Positions 54,066 through 63,467 of a stretch of DNA of 64,000 nt are shown piece after piece. This DNA comes from JAHDHW01 sp965220465 (GTDB taxonomy: Bacteria; Bacteroidota; Bacteroidia; Chitinophagales; Saprospiraceae), in assembly GCA_965220465.1 (NCBI GenBank), contig CBDCPZ010000015.1:124001-188000 (forward strand), read 5' to 3'. The first letter of the stretch is position 1, and every line of letters starts with the position of its first letter. Made by a program: the position numbers and the translations under genes. The notes beneath the pieces were generated by a model. The model saw only the letters and a list, made by a program, of their open reading frames with translations, was not told where the DNA came from and searched no databases.

Positions 54066-54560
54066 TTAAATTTCCAAGCTCATAAAAATTTCGTTAATTT
54101 TTTGACCATCAACTCTGATAGCGTCCTTCTCAATGGAATATTTTACAAATCCCAAGTTTTCATAAAACTTTAATGCATTTTCCTGAGGTTGTGTAACAGA
54201 AAGTATAATTTTTGAAAGGCCTTCAATTTTTTTTGCTCTGCCAATAGTTTCAGGCATCAACTTTTTGGCGATTCCTTTTCCTCTGAAATTCGGTTTCACG
54301 TACATTCCCCAGATAAAAGATTTGTGCTTTTTTTTGAGTTTTTGTTCTCTAACAAAGCCAACGATACCTACCAAATCCTCTTCTTTGAAATATCCCAAAA
54401 TAAAATTTTCATTTGTCCGGTTTTTCAAATTTTGGAAAGTTCGATTTCGATCAATGCCTTCTTCAAATGAAGCACCAAATGCCCGCGGGCTTTCTTTCAG
54501 GCCTAGCATTCTTAATTGGATAAATGCGTCTGTATTTTTTTCCGTTAAAACTTTAATCAT
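54066..54560 (-). CDS. GNAT-family N-acetyltransferase
   Basis: 164 residues from ATG 54560 (MIKVLTEKNTDAFIQLR). Motif A is WGMYVKPNFRGKGIAKKLMP (about 82-101) with the acetyl-CoA loop RGKGIA; the end NALKFYENLGFVKYSIEKDA is the usual beta5-alpha4 region. ESPRAFGASFEE near the N-terminus is common in the RimJ/YhhY-like subgroup that acts on small amines or peptides. Substrate unknown. Confidence 0.85.
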   Translation of the reverse strand: MIKVLTEKNTDAFIQLRMLGLKESPRAFGASFEEGIDRNRTFQNLKNRTNENFILGYFKEEDLVGIVGFVREQKLKKKHKSFIWGMYVKPNFRGKGIAKKLMPETIGRAKKIEGLSKIILSVTQPQENALKFYENLGFVKYSIEKDAIRVDGQKINEIFMSLEI

Positions 54561-54612
54561 TACACATTTTTGAACAATAAATAACAACAAATTAATTCAA
54601 TTTAAGAAAGTC

Positions 54613-54644
54613 TTTGTATTTAAAAGTAGCTTCTGTTACATTTG
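54613..54644 (+). promoter_or_regulatory. Promoter of the VIT1-family gene
   Basis: TTTG at 54613-54616, a 20-base spacer and TACATTTG at 54637-54644 match the Bacteroidota consensus. It fixes the gene start: a TTG at 54642 lies in the -7 box and cannot be in the transcript, leaving ATG 54669, about 18 bases after the predicted transcription start. Confidence 0.7.
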
Positions 54645-54668
54645 AAGGAATACTTTAAAACAAGTGCA

Positions 54669-55412
54669 ATGAATAAAAAACATGATGAAAATAAAATTCA
54701 TGGAACCAGCAATATTGGTTTTCTCAATCGATTTCAAGACTACCTCGGAGAGTTTGTGTATGGCGGTATTGATGGAAGTGTAACTACTTTTGCAGTGGTA
54801 GCAGGCGCTGTGGGAGCTAGTCTGGATTCTTCAATAATCATCATCTTAGGTTTTGCTAATCTTTTTGCTGATGGTTTTTCAATGTCTGTCGGGAGTTATC
54901 TTTCTTCAAAATCCGAACGAGATAACTACAATAAACACAAAAAGATCGAGTACTGGGAAGTAGATAATATTCCTGAAGCAGAAAAGGAGGAGGTTCGGGA
55001 AATTTACCGCGAAAAAGGATTTGAAGGAGACTTACTCGAGAAAGTTGTCAACGTAATCACCAGTGACCGCGATCGCTGGGTAGACGTGATGATGAAAAAC
55101 GAATTGAACATGATTGAAACCACTAAATCTCCTTTTGCAATGGGAGCGGTTACATTTATTTCATTCATAATAGTTGGGTTGATTCCGTTGATTCTTTACG
55201 TTTGGGACTACTTTTTCGGATTTCAAGGCAACTTGTTTTTATCTACTTGCTTATTGACTTCAGTTGGATTTATTGTAGTTGGCTTTTTGAAAACTTATGT
55301 CAACGAAACCAGTTGGATAAAAGGGATTTTGGAAACATTGGTTCTCGGAGCAATTGCCGCAGCCGTAGCTTATTATGTGGGCGATATTTTAGAAAAAATT
55401 ATTACACAATAA
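54669..55412 (+). CDS. VIT1/CCC1 family iron or manganese transporter
   Basis: 247 residues from ATG 54669. The family signature at the start of the membrane part is FVYGGIDGSVTTFAVVAGAVGA (residues about 29-50, in part), followed by GFANLFADGFSMSVGSYLSSKSE (about 66-88). A charged cytosolic segment with many glutamates (EVDNIPEAEKEEVREIYREK) corresponds to the metal-binding domain of plant VIT1. Three C-terminal helices complete five in total. It moves Fe2+ or Mn2+, usually out of the cytosol. The promoter just upstream decides the start. Confidence 0.9.
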   Translation: MNKKHDENKIHGTSNIGFLNRFQDYLGEFVYGGIDGSVTTFAVVAGAVGASLDSSIIIILGFANLFADGFSMSVGSYLSSKSERDNYNKHKKIEYWEVDNIPEAEKEEVREIYREKGFEGDLLEKVVNVITSDRDRWVDVMMKNELNMIETTKSPFAMGAVTFISFIIVGLIPLILYVWDYFFGFQGNLFLSTCLLTSVGFIVVGFLKTYVNETSWIKGILETLVLGAIAAAVAYYVGDILEKIITQ

Positions 55413-55554
55413 TGTTGTTCAAAAATAAAATATTGGAGCTGCAAGACGCTGATTTTTATGATTTATTATATTTAAATATCCAAAACAATAAGACTTTTGA
55501 AATACCTTGATTTAAGTTTTTTTTAAAATTTGAAAACCTTTAATAAATTATTGG

Positions 55555-55578
55555 ATTAAAAAACGCTGAACGTTCAGC
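55555..55578 (-). terminator. Possible terminator of the propeller-protein gene
   Basis: The perfect 14-base palindrome GCTGAACGTTCAGC (55565-55578) is followed on the minus strand by G and six T, about 75 bases after the stop at 55653. The stem is only five base pairs with a four-base loop, so it may instead be a dyad operator. Confidence 0.4.
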
Positions 55579-55652
55579 CTGTTTTATCCCTTCTTGCAGC
55601 GGAAAGAACAAAACAAACGCACAAAAAGAATTAGCCAGAACAAGTCAATATT

Positions 55653-58600
55653 TTAAAAACCCAAGATTACTACTTTTTCTACCTGAAGGTAATCTCCTTT
55701 TCGAATTTTAATAAAATAAAATCCTTTTTCAGGAATAGAGATTTGTTTTTTTGCCGTGAATGCTTTTTGATGAAATAATAATTTACCGGATAAATCATAA
55801 ACCTCTACCTGCCAATTAGAATTAATATCCGTATCCTGCCATTCTACCCATATTTCTCCATTGGAAGGATTTGGATAAATCAAAACTTGGGTTTTAACTT
55901 CCAGATCAATCGTGCTGACGGGAAGCGATTCGACAAGGATATTTTTAGTTGTGTTTGTCTCAATTGCAGGGTTTAAATCAAAATAAATAGTTGCAGTATT
56001 TAGAATAATTGTTGAATCCGATAGCCCTGGAAGAGGTGTAATCTGGTATTTAACATATCCCTGGCTTCCGAGATAATCCTGTTCCTCTGGAGGGAGATTA
56101 ATATCATTGAATCTAAAAACCACTTGTCTGTCCGATTCGATAGTTGTCGTCATCTCATGGCTACTGGAAACAATTTGAAAAGTGGAAATATCCAAAGATG
56201 GGTCAATGATATCCGAAACAATAATATCCTTGGCAGGGTAATTTCCCATGTTTTGAAACCTAATGGTATATTGGATCGGGTCATCAAATAAGGAGTAGTT
56301 TGAAATAGATGCTCCAATCGGAGTAGCCGTTTTGTCATTCGGATCGTAGGAGCAAAGCAACTCTTCATTAACAGTTACAGATTGGTTATAATTGTTGGTA
56401 ATAATCTCTGCGGTAAAATCATATTCCTGATCGAGGGCTTCGACGCCTGGGGTAGATAAAACCAGTTTGTAAGTTCTTGAATGCATAAAACCCAAATCGT
56501 AAAAGTCCAGGTTACCTGGTAATTTCCAATATTTGAAACTTCAGGATATGAGCTCGAATAATTGAAATCCGAGTCAAAACTGAAATTAATTTCTCCAGAG
56601 ATCTTAAGGTATCCTTCATTCCTGAAAGTCACCCAAATATTAACCTCGCTATTACAAACAGAAGGGCCTGCGACTACATCAACACTCACACCGGAAGGAA
56701 TATCTTCGGTCCATGTTCCAAAATTCATATCCACAATGGGTTCCTCATTAAAAAAAGTATCTAAAATACTTGGTGAGGTGGGTACAAAAGGGGCTGATGG
56801 CTCATAGGTGATCTGATAATCTCCAATATTCTCAGGATAAAAACTATAGGCTCCAATACTGTTAGTGATGGCGGTGATACTATCCGGCAACAATAATATT
56901 TGTTGATTAGGGAGTCTGGCGTCTTCATTACTATCAAATTCTCCATTTAGATTTGCATCAAAAAAAGCAATGCCATTAATGCTTTCTTCTGGGTGGAAAT
57001 CCGTCAAAACAGAAACGCCTGCTGAATGCAAAAACCAAATATCTCCACTTATTGAATCAATATGAATATTTCTGACATAGTTGGCTCCAATGTTAGAATT
57101 AGTTACATCAAATACAATGAAATCAAATCCATTCCAATACATGGCACCTTGTGGAACGCCTAACCAGTAATTTCCTAGTTGGTCTTGCGCTATACAATTC
57201 ACTCCGGATGGCTCCAAACCAAAAGAGAATATTTCCCAGTTTGAGCCATCATATTTTGCAAGGCCTGCTCCAGACCGTACCCAAACATTTTCATTATTAT
57301 CCAGATGAATCTCATGGACAGAACCTTCAATCGGAGAATTGCTGCTGTCAAAAATGGTCCATTCGGTACCAACTTTTCTGGCTAATCCTTGTCCATAGCT
57401 CGCTACCCAAATCGTTCCATCAGACAACACTTTTACAGAACCTACATGATTGCCCAAAGGAGAATTGCTTTCATTGAAGTAAAACCAATTGCCATTCATG
57501 TATTGAGCCAAACCTTGTTGAGAGGTTCCCACATAAACAGTACCGTCATTGCTCACATCTACGCTTAAACAACTTCCATTACCTACGGAAAAAGTTTCAA
57601 ATGCAGATCCGTCATATCTTCCAATATCTGTGTCTTCTGAGCCACTACTATAAAGGGCAAACCACATATCACAGTTGGTCGGATCAATGGCTGCTTCCCA
57701 TGGCGATCCTGCAAATCCTGTCTGACTTCCTATAATATTTTCCCAATTTTGGCCATCAAATTTGCTAAGGCAGTCATCTCCAATAACCCAAACATTATTA
57801 TCACAATCTGCCACAATGTTGTCATAGTAATTGGTACACAAAGGAAAAATTTCTGTATTATAGGAAGAGTAGGAGTTTCCTTCAATTTTATACACTTTTG
57901 GTTCAAGATATCCGCTGTAAGATGCCATCCACCAATTGCCTTGTGGATCAACCATGTGAAGTATTGGTTCACCTAGCCCAGGCAAGTCCGGAATATCCGA
58001 TTCTAACCAATAACTCCATGTAGTACCGTCAAAAGAAGCATAAGACCTGGTATTTATTCCGTTTGAATTATAAAGGTCAAACCAAAAGTTACCATTGTCA
58101 TCCTGGAAAAATTTGTAGGCAGAACCAGGGAATGCCTCGTTTTCAACAGTCCAGGTAGTTCCATCAAATTTTAGGATTCGATAATCATAATCATAAGTGT
58201 TAGTTACAGTCGTATTTAACCATAAATTGCCCTGATTGTCAATTTCAATTTGGTTAATCCTTTCATGCTCTTTTAGTGGGGAATTTGTATAATCGTATGA
58301 CTCTGTTATTTCTACTCCATTATATTTACCGATATTTTTGTCGTAAGCAACCCATAGCTCTTCTGTATTGATAAAATCAAAATCGATTAAATTGCCGATA
58401 AAGGAATAGTCCAGAAAAGGCTCATCATGATTTTGAAATTCATTTCCATCATAATTAAAGAGTCTTTTACATCCATGACAGTTTCCATCTACATTAGAAA
58501 AAAACCAGGGATTGCCGTTGGGATCCAATTTAAGATTTACAATTTGAATCAGCGTGTCTCCTGTATTTATATAATAAAACTGTTCCCAATTTATTCCATC

Positions 58601-58891
58601 AAATTTAAAAAGGCCACCATTTTCTCCTCCAATCCATTTGGTACCATCGTCTGCTATTTCTACCTCTCTTATCCCGGTTCCTCTAAGTCCACTATTCCAT
58701 GCCTGGAAAATTTCCTTGTCTCCGGTTTGAGTGTTGATTTTAATCAGCCCGCCCCCGGTGCCAACCCATAATAGATCATCTTCCAACTCCATATCCCAGA
58801 TATTACCGTCATTAGCATAGTTGATCCAGGAGGATTGAGCGTATAAACCAATAGAAATAAGTAAGAAAAGGAATGTAATTGATCTTTTCAT
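55653..58891 (-). CDS. Secreted beta-propeller protein with type IX sorting tail, one frameshift
   Basis: Two overlapping frames form one gene of about 1079 residues if one T is added at 56501-56504. Part 1 (58891 to about 56505): signal peptide ending YAQS, then propeller repeats of the two-component-regulator type such as DLLWVGTGGGLIKINTQTGD and KWIGGENGGLFKFDG up to about residue 630, a SdrD-B-like segment (FFDANLNGEFDSNEDARLPN), and NYQVTWTF. Part 2 resumes at YDLGFMHSRTYKL, with CSYDPNDKTATPIG (DUF7619-type) and a sorting tail IYPNPSNGEIWVEW. Likely an exported surface protein. The length becomes a multiple of three after the one-base correction, supporting a single gene. Confidence 0.8.
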
Positions 58892-59333
58892 AGCTAGAAG
58901 GTTTTAAGAAAAACATGATAAAATAACAGGGGCAGTTATTATGTTTTTACTAAAATAACAAAATATTGGCATATGTACAAAGCAATTAGGTGTTAAATGT
59001 CCAGAAGAGAGCCACAATAACAGTTTACTTCTCTGAAAACTATACTCATTTGTTGAAAAATCAATATCATCAGTATTTTCTTTTGCCCATTTTAAGTCCA
59101 TCCGACAGGTTTTGGATATTGCTTATTAATTAGGCTTTAATCAAACAAAAAACGCTGCTTTTTTATATTTAAAAAAAATACACACTAATTATAGAATTTT
59201 AAAAATACATTTTTGTAAATTTAAACGCGATAAAATATATAGGCTACTGTAAAACAGTCTGTTGCGGCATAGGGTAAGAGGGTAGGTTAAAGTTGAAAAA
59301 ATTGATTCTATCATAAACCTCAAACCAATTCTT
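58892..59333. other. Divergent intergenic region, no gene seen
   Basis: About 440 AT-rich bases between the propeller-protein gene and the cytochrome gene. On the minus strand ATATTTTG (one base short of TAnnTTTG) lies near 58965. A small ACTGT-aaa-ACAGT dyad is near 59244. Reading frames here are short and lack protein-like composition. Confidence 0.35.
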
Positions 59334-60293
59334 ATGAAAAAGTTTTTAAAAATCCTCGGTATTATTATTGGGGTGGTCATCCTTCTCATCGTTATCGCTG
59401 GGGTCACAATTAACACTAAAGGCATACCGTCCTACGAAACTCAAGACTATAAATTGAAAGTCGAAATGGACAGCGCCAGTATTGCCAATGGCGAAAGGCT
59501 TGCTGCCATGCTATGCAGCGCTTGTCATCGCGGCAAAAACACGGTTCTTCTCGAAGGTCGCGAAATGGATGAAGACCCAAAATTTGGAAAAATTTGGTCA
59601 GCGAATATTACCAATCATCCTGAAAAAGGACTGGGAAGGTATACCGACGGCGAGCTTGTATATTTACTACGAACAGGCATCAAAAAAGACGGGCAATATT
59701 CTCCTCCATGGATGGTAAAGTTGCCTCACATGGCTGACGATGACATGGAAGATATTATCGCATATTTACGATCAGATCACCCTTCCTTGCAAGCCTCTGA
59801 AACAGTACAACCCGCAAGCCAACCGAGTTTTTTAGTAAAAGCACTTTGCAACCTGGTCTTCAAACCCTATCCCATGCCAGAGCAAAGAATCGAGATACCT
59901 GATCCAAATGACAAAGTTGCTTATGGAAAATATATTGCAAACAGTGTTTTACAATGCTTTGAATGCCATTCTGCTGATTTTACAACCAATGATACCTATA
60001 CTCCAGAAAACTCACAAGGCTTTTACGGCGGTGGAAATAAAATGCCGGATATTGACGGCAATGATATTTTTTCTGCCAATATAACAATGAGCAAAAGTAC
60101 TGGAATCGGTAATTGGACCGAAGAGGAATTCGTGAAAGCGGTAAAATTTGGTTCTCGTCCGGATGGAACGCCAATCATGTATCCGATGGATAAGTTTTCG
60201 TTATTGAGCGATGACGAAGTCAAAGCTATTTTTGCTTATTTGCAAACCGTTCCAGTTATTGAAAATGATATAAAAAGTAAAGCTTTGGAATAG
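59334..60293 (+). CDS. Membrane-anchored dihaem cytochrome c
   Basis: 319 residues. An N-terminal helix (about 8-26) anchors or exports the protein. Two c-type haem sites are C61-SA-C64-H65 and C208-FE-C211-H212, each in its own class I cytochrome domain, with similar motifs before the second helix of each (FGKIWSANITNHPEKGLGRY and DIFSANITMSKSTGIGNW). The repeated N-I-T-x segment shows an internal duplication. Methionines such as in PPWMVKLPHM and IMYPMDKF may be axial ligands. It probably carries electrons in the periplasm; partner unknown. Confidence 0.9.
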   Translation: MKKFLKILGIIIGVVILLIVIAGVTINTKGIPSYETQDYKLKVEMDSASIANGERLAAMLCSACHRGKNTVLLEGREMDEDPKFGKIWSANITNHPEKGLGRYTDGELVYLLRTGIKKDGQYSPPWMVKLPHMADDDMEDIIAYLRSDHPSLQASETVQPASQPSFLVKALCNLVFKPYPMPEQRIEIPDPNDKVAYGKYIANSVLQCFECHSADFTTNDTYTPENSQGFYGGGNKMPDIDGNDIFSANITMSKSTGIGNWTEEEFVKAVKFGSRPDGTPIMYPMDKFSLLSDDEVKAIFAYLQTVPVIENDIKSKALE

Positions 60294-60327
60294 CGAAAAG
60301 GTTTTATTTTTTATGAAAAAAACTTAT

Positions 60328-60365
60328 TCCCGGACTCTTCAAAATGAAAAGTTCGGGATTTTTTT
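60328..60365 (+). terminator. Intrinsic terminator of the cytochrome gene
   Basis: Nine-bp stem TCCCGGACT / AGTTCGGGA (one G-U) followed by eight T. It overlaps by two bases the stop codon of the convergent gene at 60364. Confidence 0.75.
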
Positions 60366-60654
60366 ACTCGGTGACATAAGTCTGAACACAGTAAAAAAGG
60401 TAAATCAAATTGATTACTAATAGAACAGCAAAGGTCAATTTCCATTCCTTTGGTTTTAAAATAAAGGAAAAAATCAAAAATAGCGTCGCACTTCCTAAAG
60501 ACAGTTTGAAAGGATAAACAACCGCTGGGATAATCCGCGTAAATCCTGAGCCACTCGCCATTGCATTTTCGGGGCGAAAGACATTTGCCAGAAATACAAC
60601 AGTGGCAATCATCAAAAAAGCAAGTCCAACTTTTTTCAAAATGGAAAATAACAT
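60364..60654 (-). CDS. Small integral membrane protein, unknown
   Basis: 96 residues with three hydrophobic helices (about 8-26, 45-66, 72-91) and the loop RPENAMASGSGFTRIIPAVV between the first two. KPKEWK separates the last helices. The pattern is seen in hypothetical membrane proteins of Bacteroidota; no function recognised. It converges with the cytochrome gene. Confidence 0.65.
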   Translation of the reverse strand: MLFSILKKVGLAFLMIATVVFLANVFRPENAMASGSGFTRIIPAVVYPFKLSLGSATLFLIFSFILKPKEWKLTFAVLLVINLIYLFYCVQTYVTE

Positions 60655-60756
60655 AATCCCTTTTTATAAATCGATCAAAAATTGAGTTCTATCCAAAACA
60701 ACATTCAAAAATCAAAGTTTAAAAAACTTCTTTACATTTTTACAAGCAAGATGTTA

Positions 60757-60764
60757 TAAATTTG
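60757..60764 (+). promoter_or_regulatory. Promoter -7 element of the small membrane protein/HtrA unit
   Basis: TAAATTTG matches TAnnTTTG; TTTA about 16-18 bases upstream is a weak -33 element. It lies 48 bases before the ATG at 60812. Confidence 0.5.
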
Positions 60765-60811
60765 AAAACAAATTTGCTTGAATTTTATTTTATCACATAA
60801 ACCCCAAAGTC

Positions 60812-61000
60812 ATGACTTCATCTAAAATCATTAAAATTGCAATTGGATTTGGAATAATATTTTTTGCAGTATATATACTTTACATGGCCTTGCCATATTT
60901 AATTACCCTGGCAGGTAATATTTTATATTTAAGTGGAGCCTTAATCTTTTTAAATTATTGGGGGCTACGTTTTTGTGCGGTTAATAAAATGGATGTTTAA
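60812..61000 (+). CDS. Small two-helix membrane protein
   Basis: 62 residues: MTSSKIIKIAIGFGIIFFAV and further, two hydrophobic helices (about 6-24 and 28-48) and a short polar end. It ends 16 bases before the HtrA gene and a promoter box precedes it, so the two likely form an operon. It could be a small partner of the protease, but nothing proves it. Confidence 0.6.
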   Translation: MTSSKIIKIAIGFGIIFFAVYILYMALPYLITLAGNILYLSGALIFLNYWGLRFCAVNKMDV

Positions 61001-61016
61001 ATAAAAATAGCAAATC

Positions 61017-62168
61017 ATGAATAACTTTAAATTTCTTCGTATCATTTTTTGGGCAATTTTGTTGTTCGGCGGTTTCTTTGGTGGCGTAGCCTGGAACAAT
61101 GGTTCAACAAAAGATACCTCAAAAGAAAATCAACAGTTTTTAACAGAGCAAGGCGAGCAGGCTGATGGCAACACATCAAATCAGTCCTATCGAAAAGATT
61201 TGAATGAAGATGAAAAAGCGACTATTTCGTTATTTGAAAAAGCAGCCCCATCTGTAGCTTTTATCACTACTTCGAATTATCGCCGGGATTATTGGACCAG
61301 AAATATCACTGAAATTCCGCGAGGAACCGGATCTGCTTTTATTTGGAATAAAAAAGGGCACATCATCACCAATTTTCACGTCATTCAGGGAGCAGATCGA
61401 GCGCAGGTGACGCTGGCCGATCAAAGCAACTGGGAAGCAAAAGTCATTGGTATCGCTCCCGAAAAAGATTTGGCTGTTCTTCAGATTGAAGCGCCAAATG
61501 ATAAACTATTTCCAATTCCCGTAGGTACTTCCGACGACCTTTTGGTTGGACAATCTGTCTATGCAATCGGAAATCCTTTTGGGTTGGACCAGACTTTGAC
61601 GACAGGTATTATCAGTGCTTTAGGAAGGGAGATTAATTCTGTTGCAGGATTGCCAATTCGTGATGCTATTCAAACCGATGCAGCAATCAATCCAGGTAAT
61701 TCCGGTGGGCCGTTGTTGGATTCTAAAGGCCGGCTTATCGGAGTGAACACAGCCATTTACAGCCCTTCGGGCGCTTATGCCGGTATTGGTTTTTCGATTC
61801 CGGTTGATGTCGTAAGCTGGGTGGTGCCGCAGCTTATCGAACACGGTAAATTGATGCGGCCAACGCTTGGTGTTGAATTAGCTTCCACACAGGCGATGAA
61901 CCGCTTGAGACAGGAAGGTGCTTTGGTTTTAAATGTGATCAAAAACAGCGCAGCCGATGAAGCAGGGATTCGCCCGACAACCCGAAATAAATATGGTGAT
62001 TTTGACCTAGGAGATATTATCACCGGCATCAATGGCGAAAAAATTAAATCGCGAAACGACCTTTTGTTGACTTTAGAAAAATATCAACCCGGCGAACAAA
62101 TAACCATTCAGGTCAAACGAAAAGATCAGTTTGTTGATTTAAAATTGACTTTGGATCGGAGCAATTGA
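61017..62168 (+). CDS. HtrA/DegP-type serine protease (S1C) with one PDZ domain
   Basis: 383 residues. An N-terminal membrane anchor (about 8-26) places the catalytic part in the periplasm. The triad is H121 (TNFHVI), D151 (EKDLAVL) and S229 (NPGNSGGPLL). One PDZ domain follows (about 280-380; AADEAGIRP, LGDIITGINGEKI). The single anchor and single PDZ resemble DegS/HhoA rather than two-PDZ DegP. It would degrade or sense misfolded envelope proteins. Confidence 0.93.
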   Translation: MNNFKFLRIIFWAILLFGGFFGGVAWNNGSTKDTSKENQQFLTEQGEQADGNTSNQSYRKDLNEDEKATISLFEKAAPSVAFITTSNYRRDYWTRNITEIPRGTGSAFIWNKKGHIITNFHVIQGADRAQVTLADQSNWEAKVIGIAPEKDLAVLQIEAPNDKLFPIPVGTSDDLLVGQSVYAIGNPFGLDQTLTTGIISALGREINSVAGLPIRDAIQTDAAINPGNSGGPLLDSKGRLIGVNTAIYSPSGAYAGIGFSIPVDVVSWVVPQLIEHGKLMRPTLGVELASTQAMNRLRQEGALVLNVIKNSAADEAGIRPTTRNKYGDFDLGDIITGINGEKIKSRNDLLLTLEKYQPGEQITIQVKRKDQFVDLKLTLDRSN

Positions 62169-62357
62169 TAGGTTTTTCACACAAATCACTTGTTCCTTCT
62201 ATTGCAATCTTGCAATTATGCCAGCGCATTTTCCAATCCGCTATCGAGAGTATAAAGGGTTGAAGTTTCCAAAGCTGATATTTGTGCACGGATTTTATGC
62301 ATATCAATTTTATCTGCCTGCAAAGTCAATATAGCGAAAAAAATCCTAGCTTTTCAC

Positions 62358-62380
62358 TACTCCGAAGTAGCGCCTCGGAG
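62358..62380. other. Two mutually exclusive small hairpins
   Basis: CTACT-CCGA-AGTAG (62357-62370) and CTCCGA with TCGGAG (62360-62380) share bases and cannot form at once. They lie 11 bases after the stop codon of the gene at 62391 (minus strand). No long T tract follows. The rest of the gap 62169-62390 shows nothing. Confidence 0.3.
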
Positions 62381-62390
62381 AATTCACAGA

Positions 62391-63261
62391 TTAAAATTTT
62401 CCGTTGGAATTTTTACGTTCTCCTTCCGGTAAAATGGTTTCGATGACATCCCAATGTTCTACAATTAAATTGTTTTCCATTCTAAACAGATCGTAAAAAG
62501 AGGTTGGAACATTTCCTACTTTTCCTTCACTGACCGTTAAAACAAAATTGCCTTCTGCCAAAACAAGGTGATTTTTTTCGTAAATCATCGGTTTACCTTG
62601 TTGCGCCATATCTTGCAAAGCCTTTCCAAGTCCATTCAAACCATCAGGAATATTTGAGTTGTGCTGGATGTAATTATTTCCGTTAAAGTAGTTCCCCAAT
62701 TCATCGTAATGCCCTTCAATCAAAACCCAGTTGATAAAATCTCTGACGATGTCTTTATTCGCTTTGGTTTTAGTCAGATCTTTGATTTCAGTAGCGCCAT
62801 CAGTTTGTGTTCTGCCGCTTTTGTTAGGAGCCGCGATTGGCGTTAAATTGTCCCAGTGTTCGGTGATTTTTCCATCTTCAAATTTAAAAATATCAAAACC
62901 TACTTTTGGTCCGAAAAAGTCATAAACGGTATGCGTAAAAACATAATTGCCATCCTGGAATGCGCGAACAACATTGGCCTTAAAACCACCTTTCGGAGCA
63001 TTTTGCAATACAGCACCAAATCCTTCCAGGCCATCAGCAACAGATAAATTGTGCTGAATGTATTTGTCCGGATTGATATATCCAACCGCAGTTTGGTCGC
63101 CGGTTTCAAAGCTTTGCAATAGAGCGATTGCTTTATCTTTGTTTGAAAGTTCTGTATTAGTTTCAGAGACATCCACTTCCTGTTCAGGAGTTTTTGGGTT
63201 TTCATTGTTACAAGCAAAAAATAAATAACGTGATAGCTGTCAGAAAAATAATCTGTTTCAT
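62391..63261 (-). CDS. Lipoprotein with two SnoaL-like (NTF2-fold) domains, frameshift near the start
   Basis: The open frame from 63176 has two homologous NTF2-like halves: YIQHNLSVADGLEGFGAVLQ with FEDGKITEHWDNL, and YIQHNSNIPDGLNGLGKAL with VEHWDVIETI. Upstream, another frame starting at ATG 63261 encodes MKQIIFLTAITLFIF, and removing one T from the run of six at 63216-63221 joins it as FACNNENPKTPEQEVDVSE, a lipoprotein signal with a lipobox cysteine. The gene would then have 289 residues. A promoter box lies 29 bases before 63261, supporting this start. SnoaL-like proteins bind or turn over small molecules; this one is of unknown role. Confidence 0.78.
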
Positions 63262-63289
63262 TGTTTTGGAATTTTATAGTTCTTTTTCA

Positions 63290-63297
63290 CAAAAGTA
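63290..63297 (-). promoter_or_regulatory. Promoter -7 element of the SnoaL-like lipoprotein gene
   Basis: TACTTTTG on the minus strand matches TAnnTTTG. The predicted transcript would begin about 22 bases before the ATG at 63261. Confidence 0.55.
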
Positions 63298-63393
63298 AAC
63301 CAACAATGTGGAGTTAGAAAAATAATCTCAATAACATTTTTATAAACATGAAATCTACTTCATAAATCAAGACATTTCAACAGTCTTTTTATT

Positions 63394-63427
63394 AAAAAAA
63401 TCTCTGCTATTCGGTGAATAACAGAGA
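63394..63427 (-). terminator. Intrinsic terminator of the secreted-protein gene
   Basis: Twelve-bp stem TCTCTGTTATTC / GAATAGCAGAGA (one G-U) with a three-base loop and seven T on the minus strand, about 40 bases after the stop at 63468. Confidence 0.8.
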
Positions 63428-63467
63428 CTTACGATTTGGTTTTATAAAGCCAGCTATTTTACTTTTT

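Noticed and set aside
54642..54668. TTG start at 54642 for the VIT1-family gene
   Set aside because: The codon lies within the -7 promoter box (TACATTTG at 54637-54644), so it would not be transcribed.
55565..55578. Perfect palindrome as a transcription factor operator
   Set aside because: A six-T run follows on the minus strand just after a gene end, so a weak terminator is the simpler reading; not excluded.
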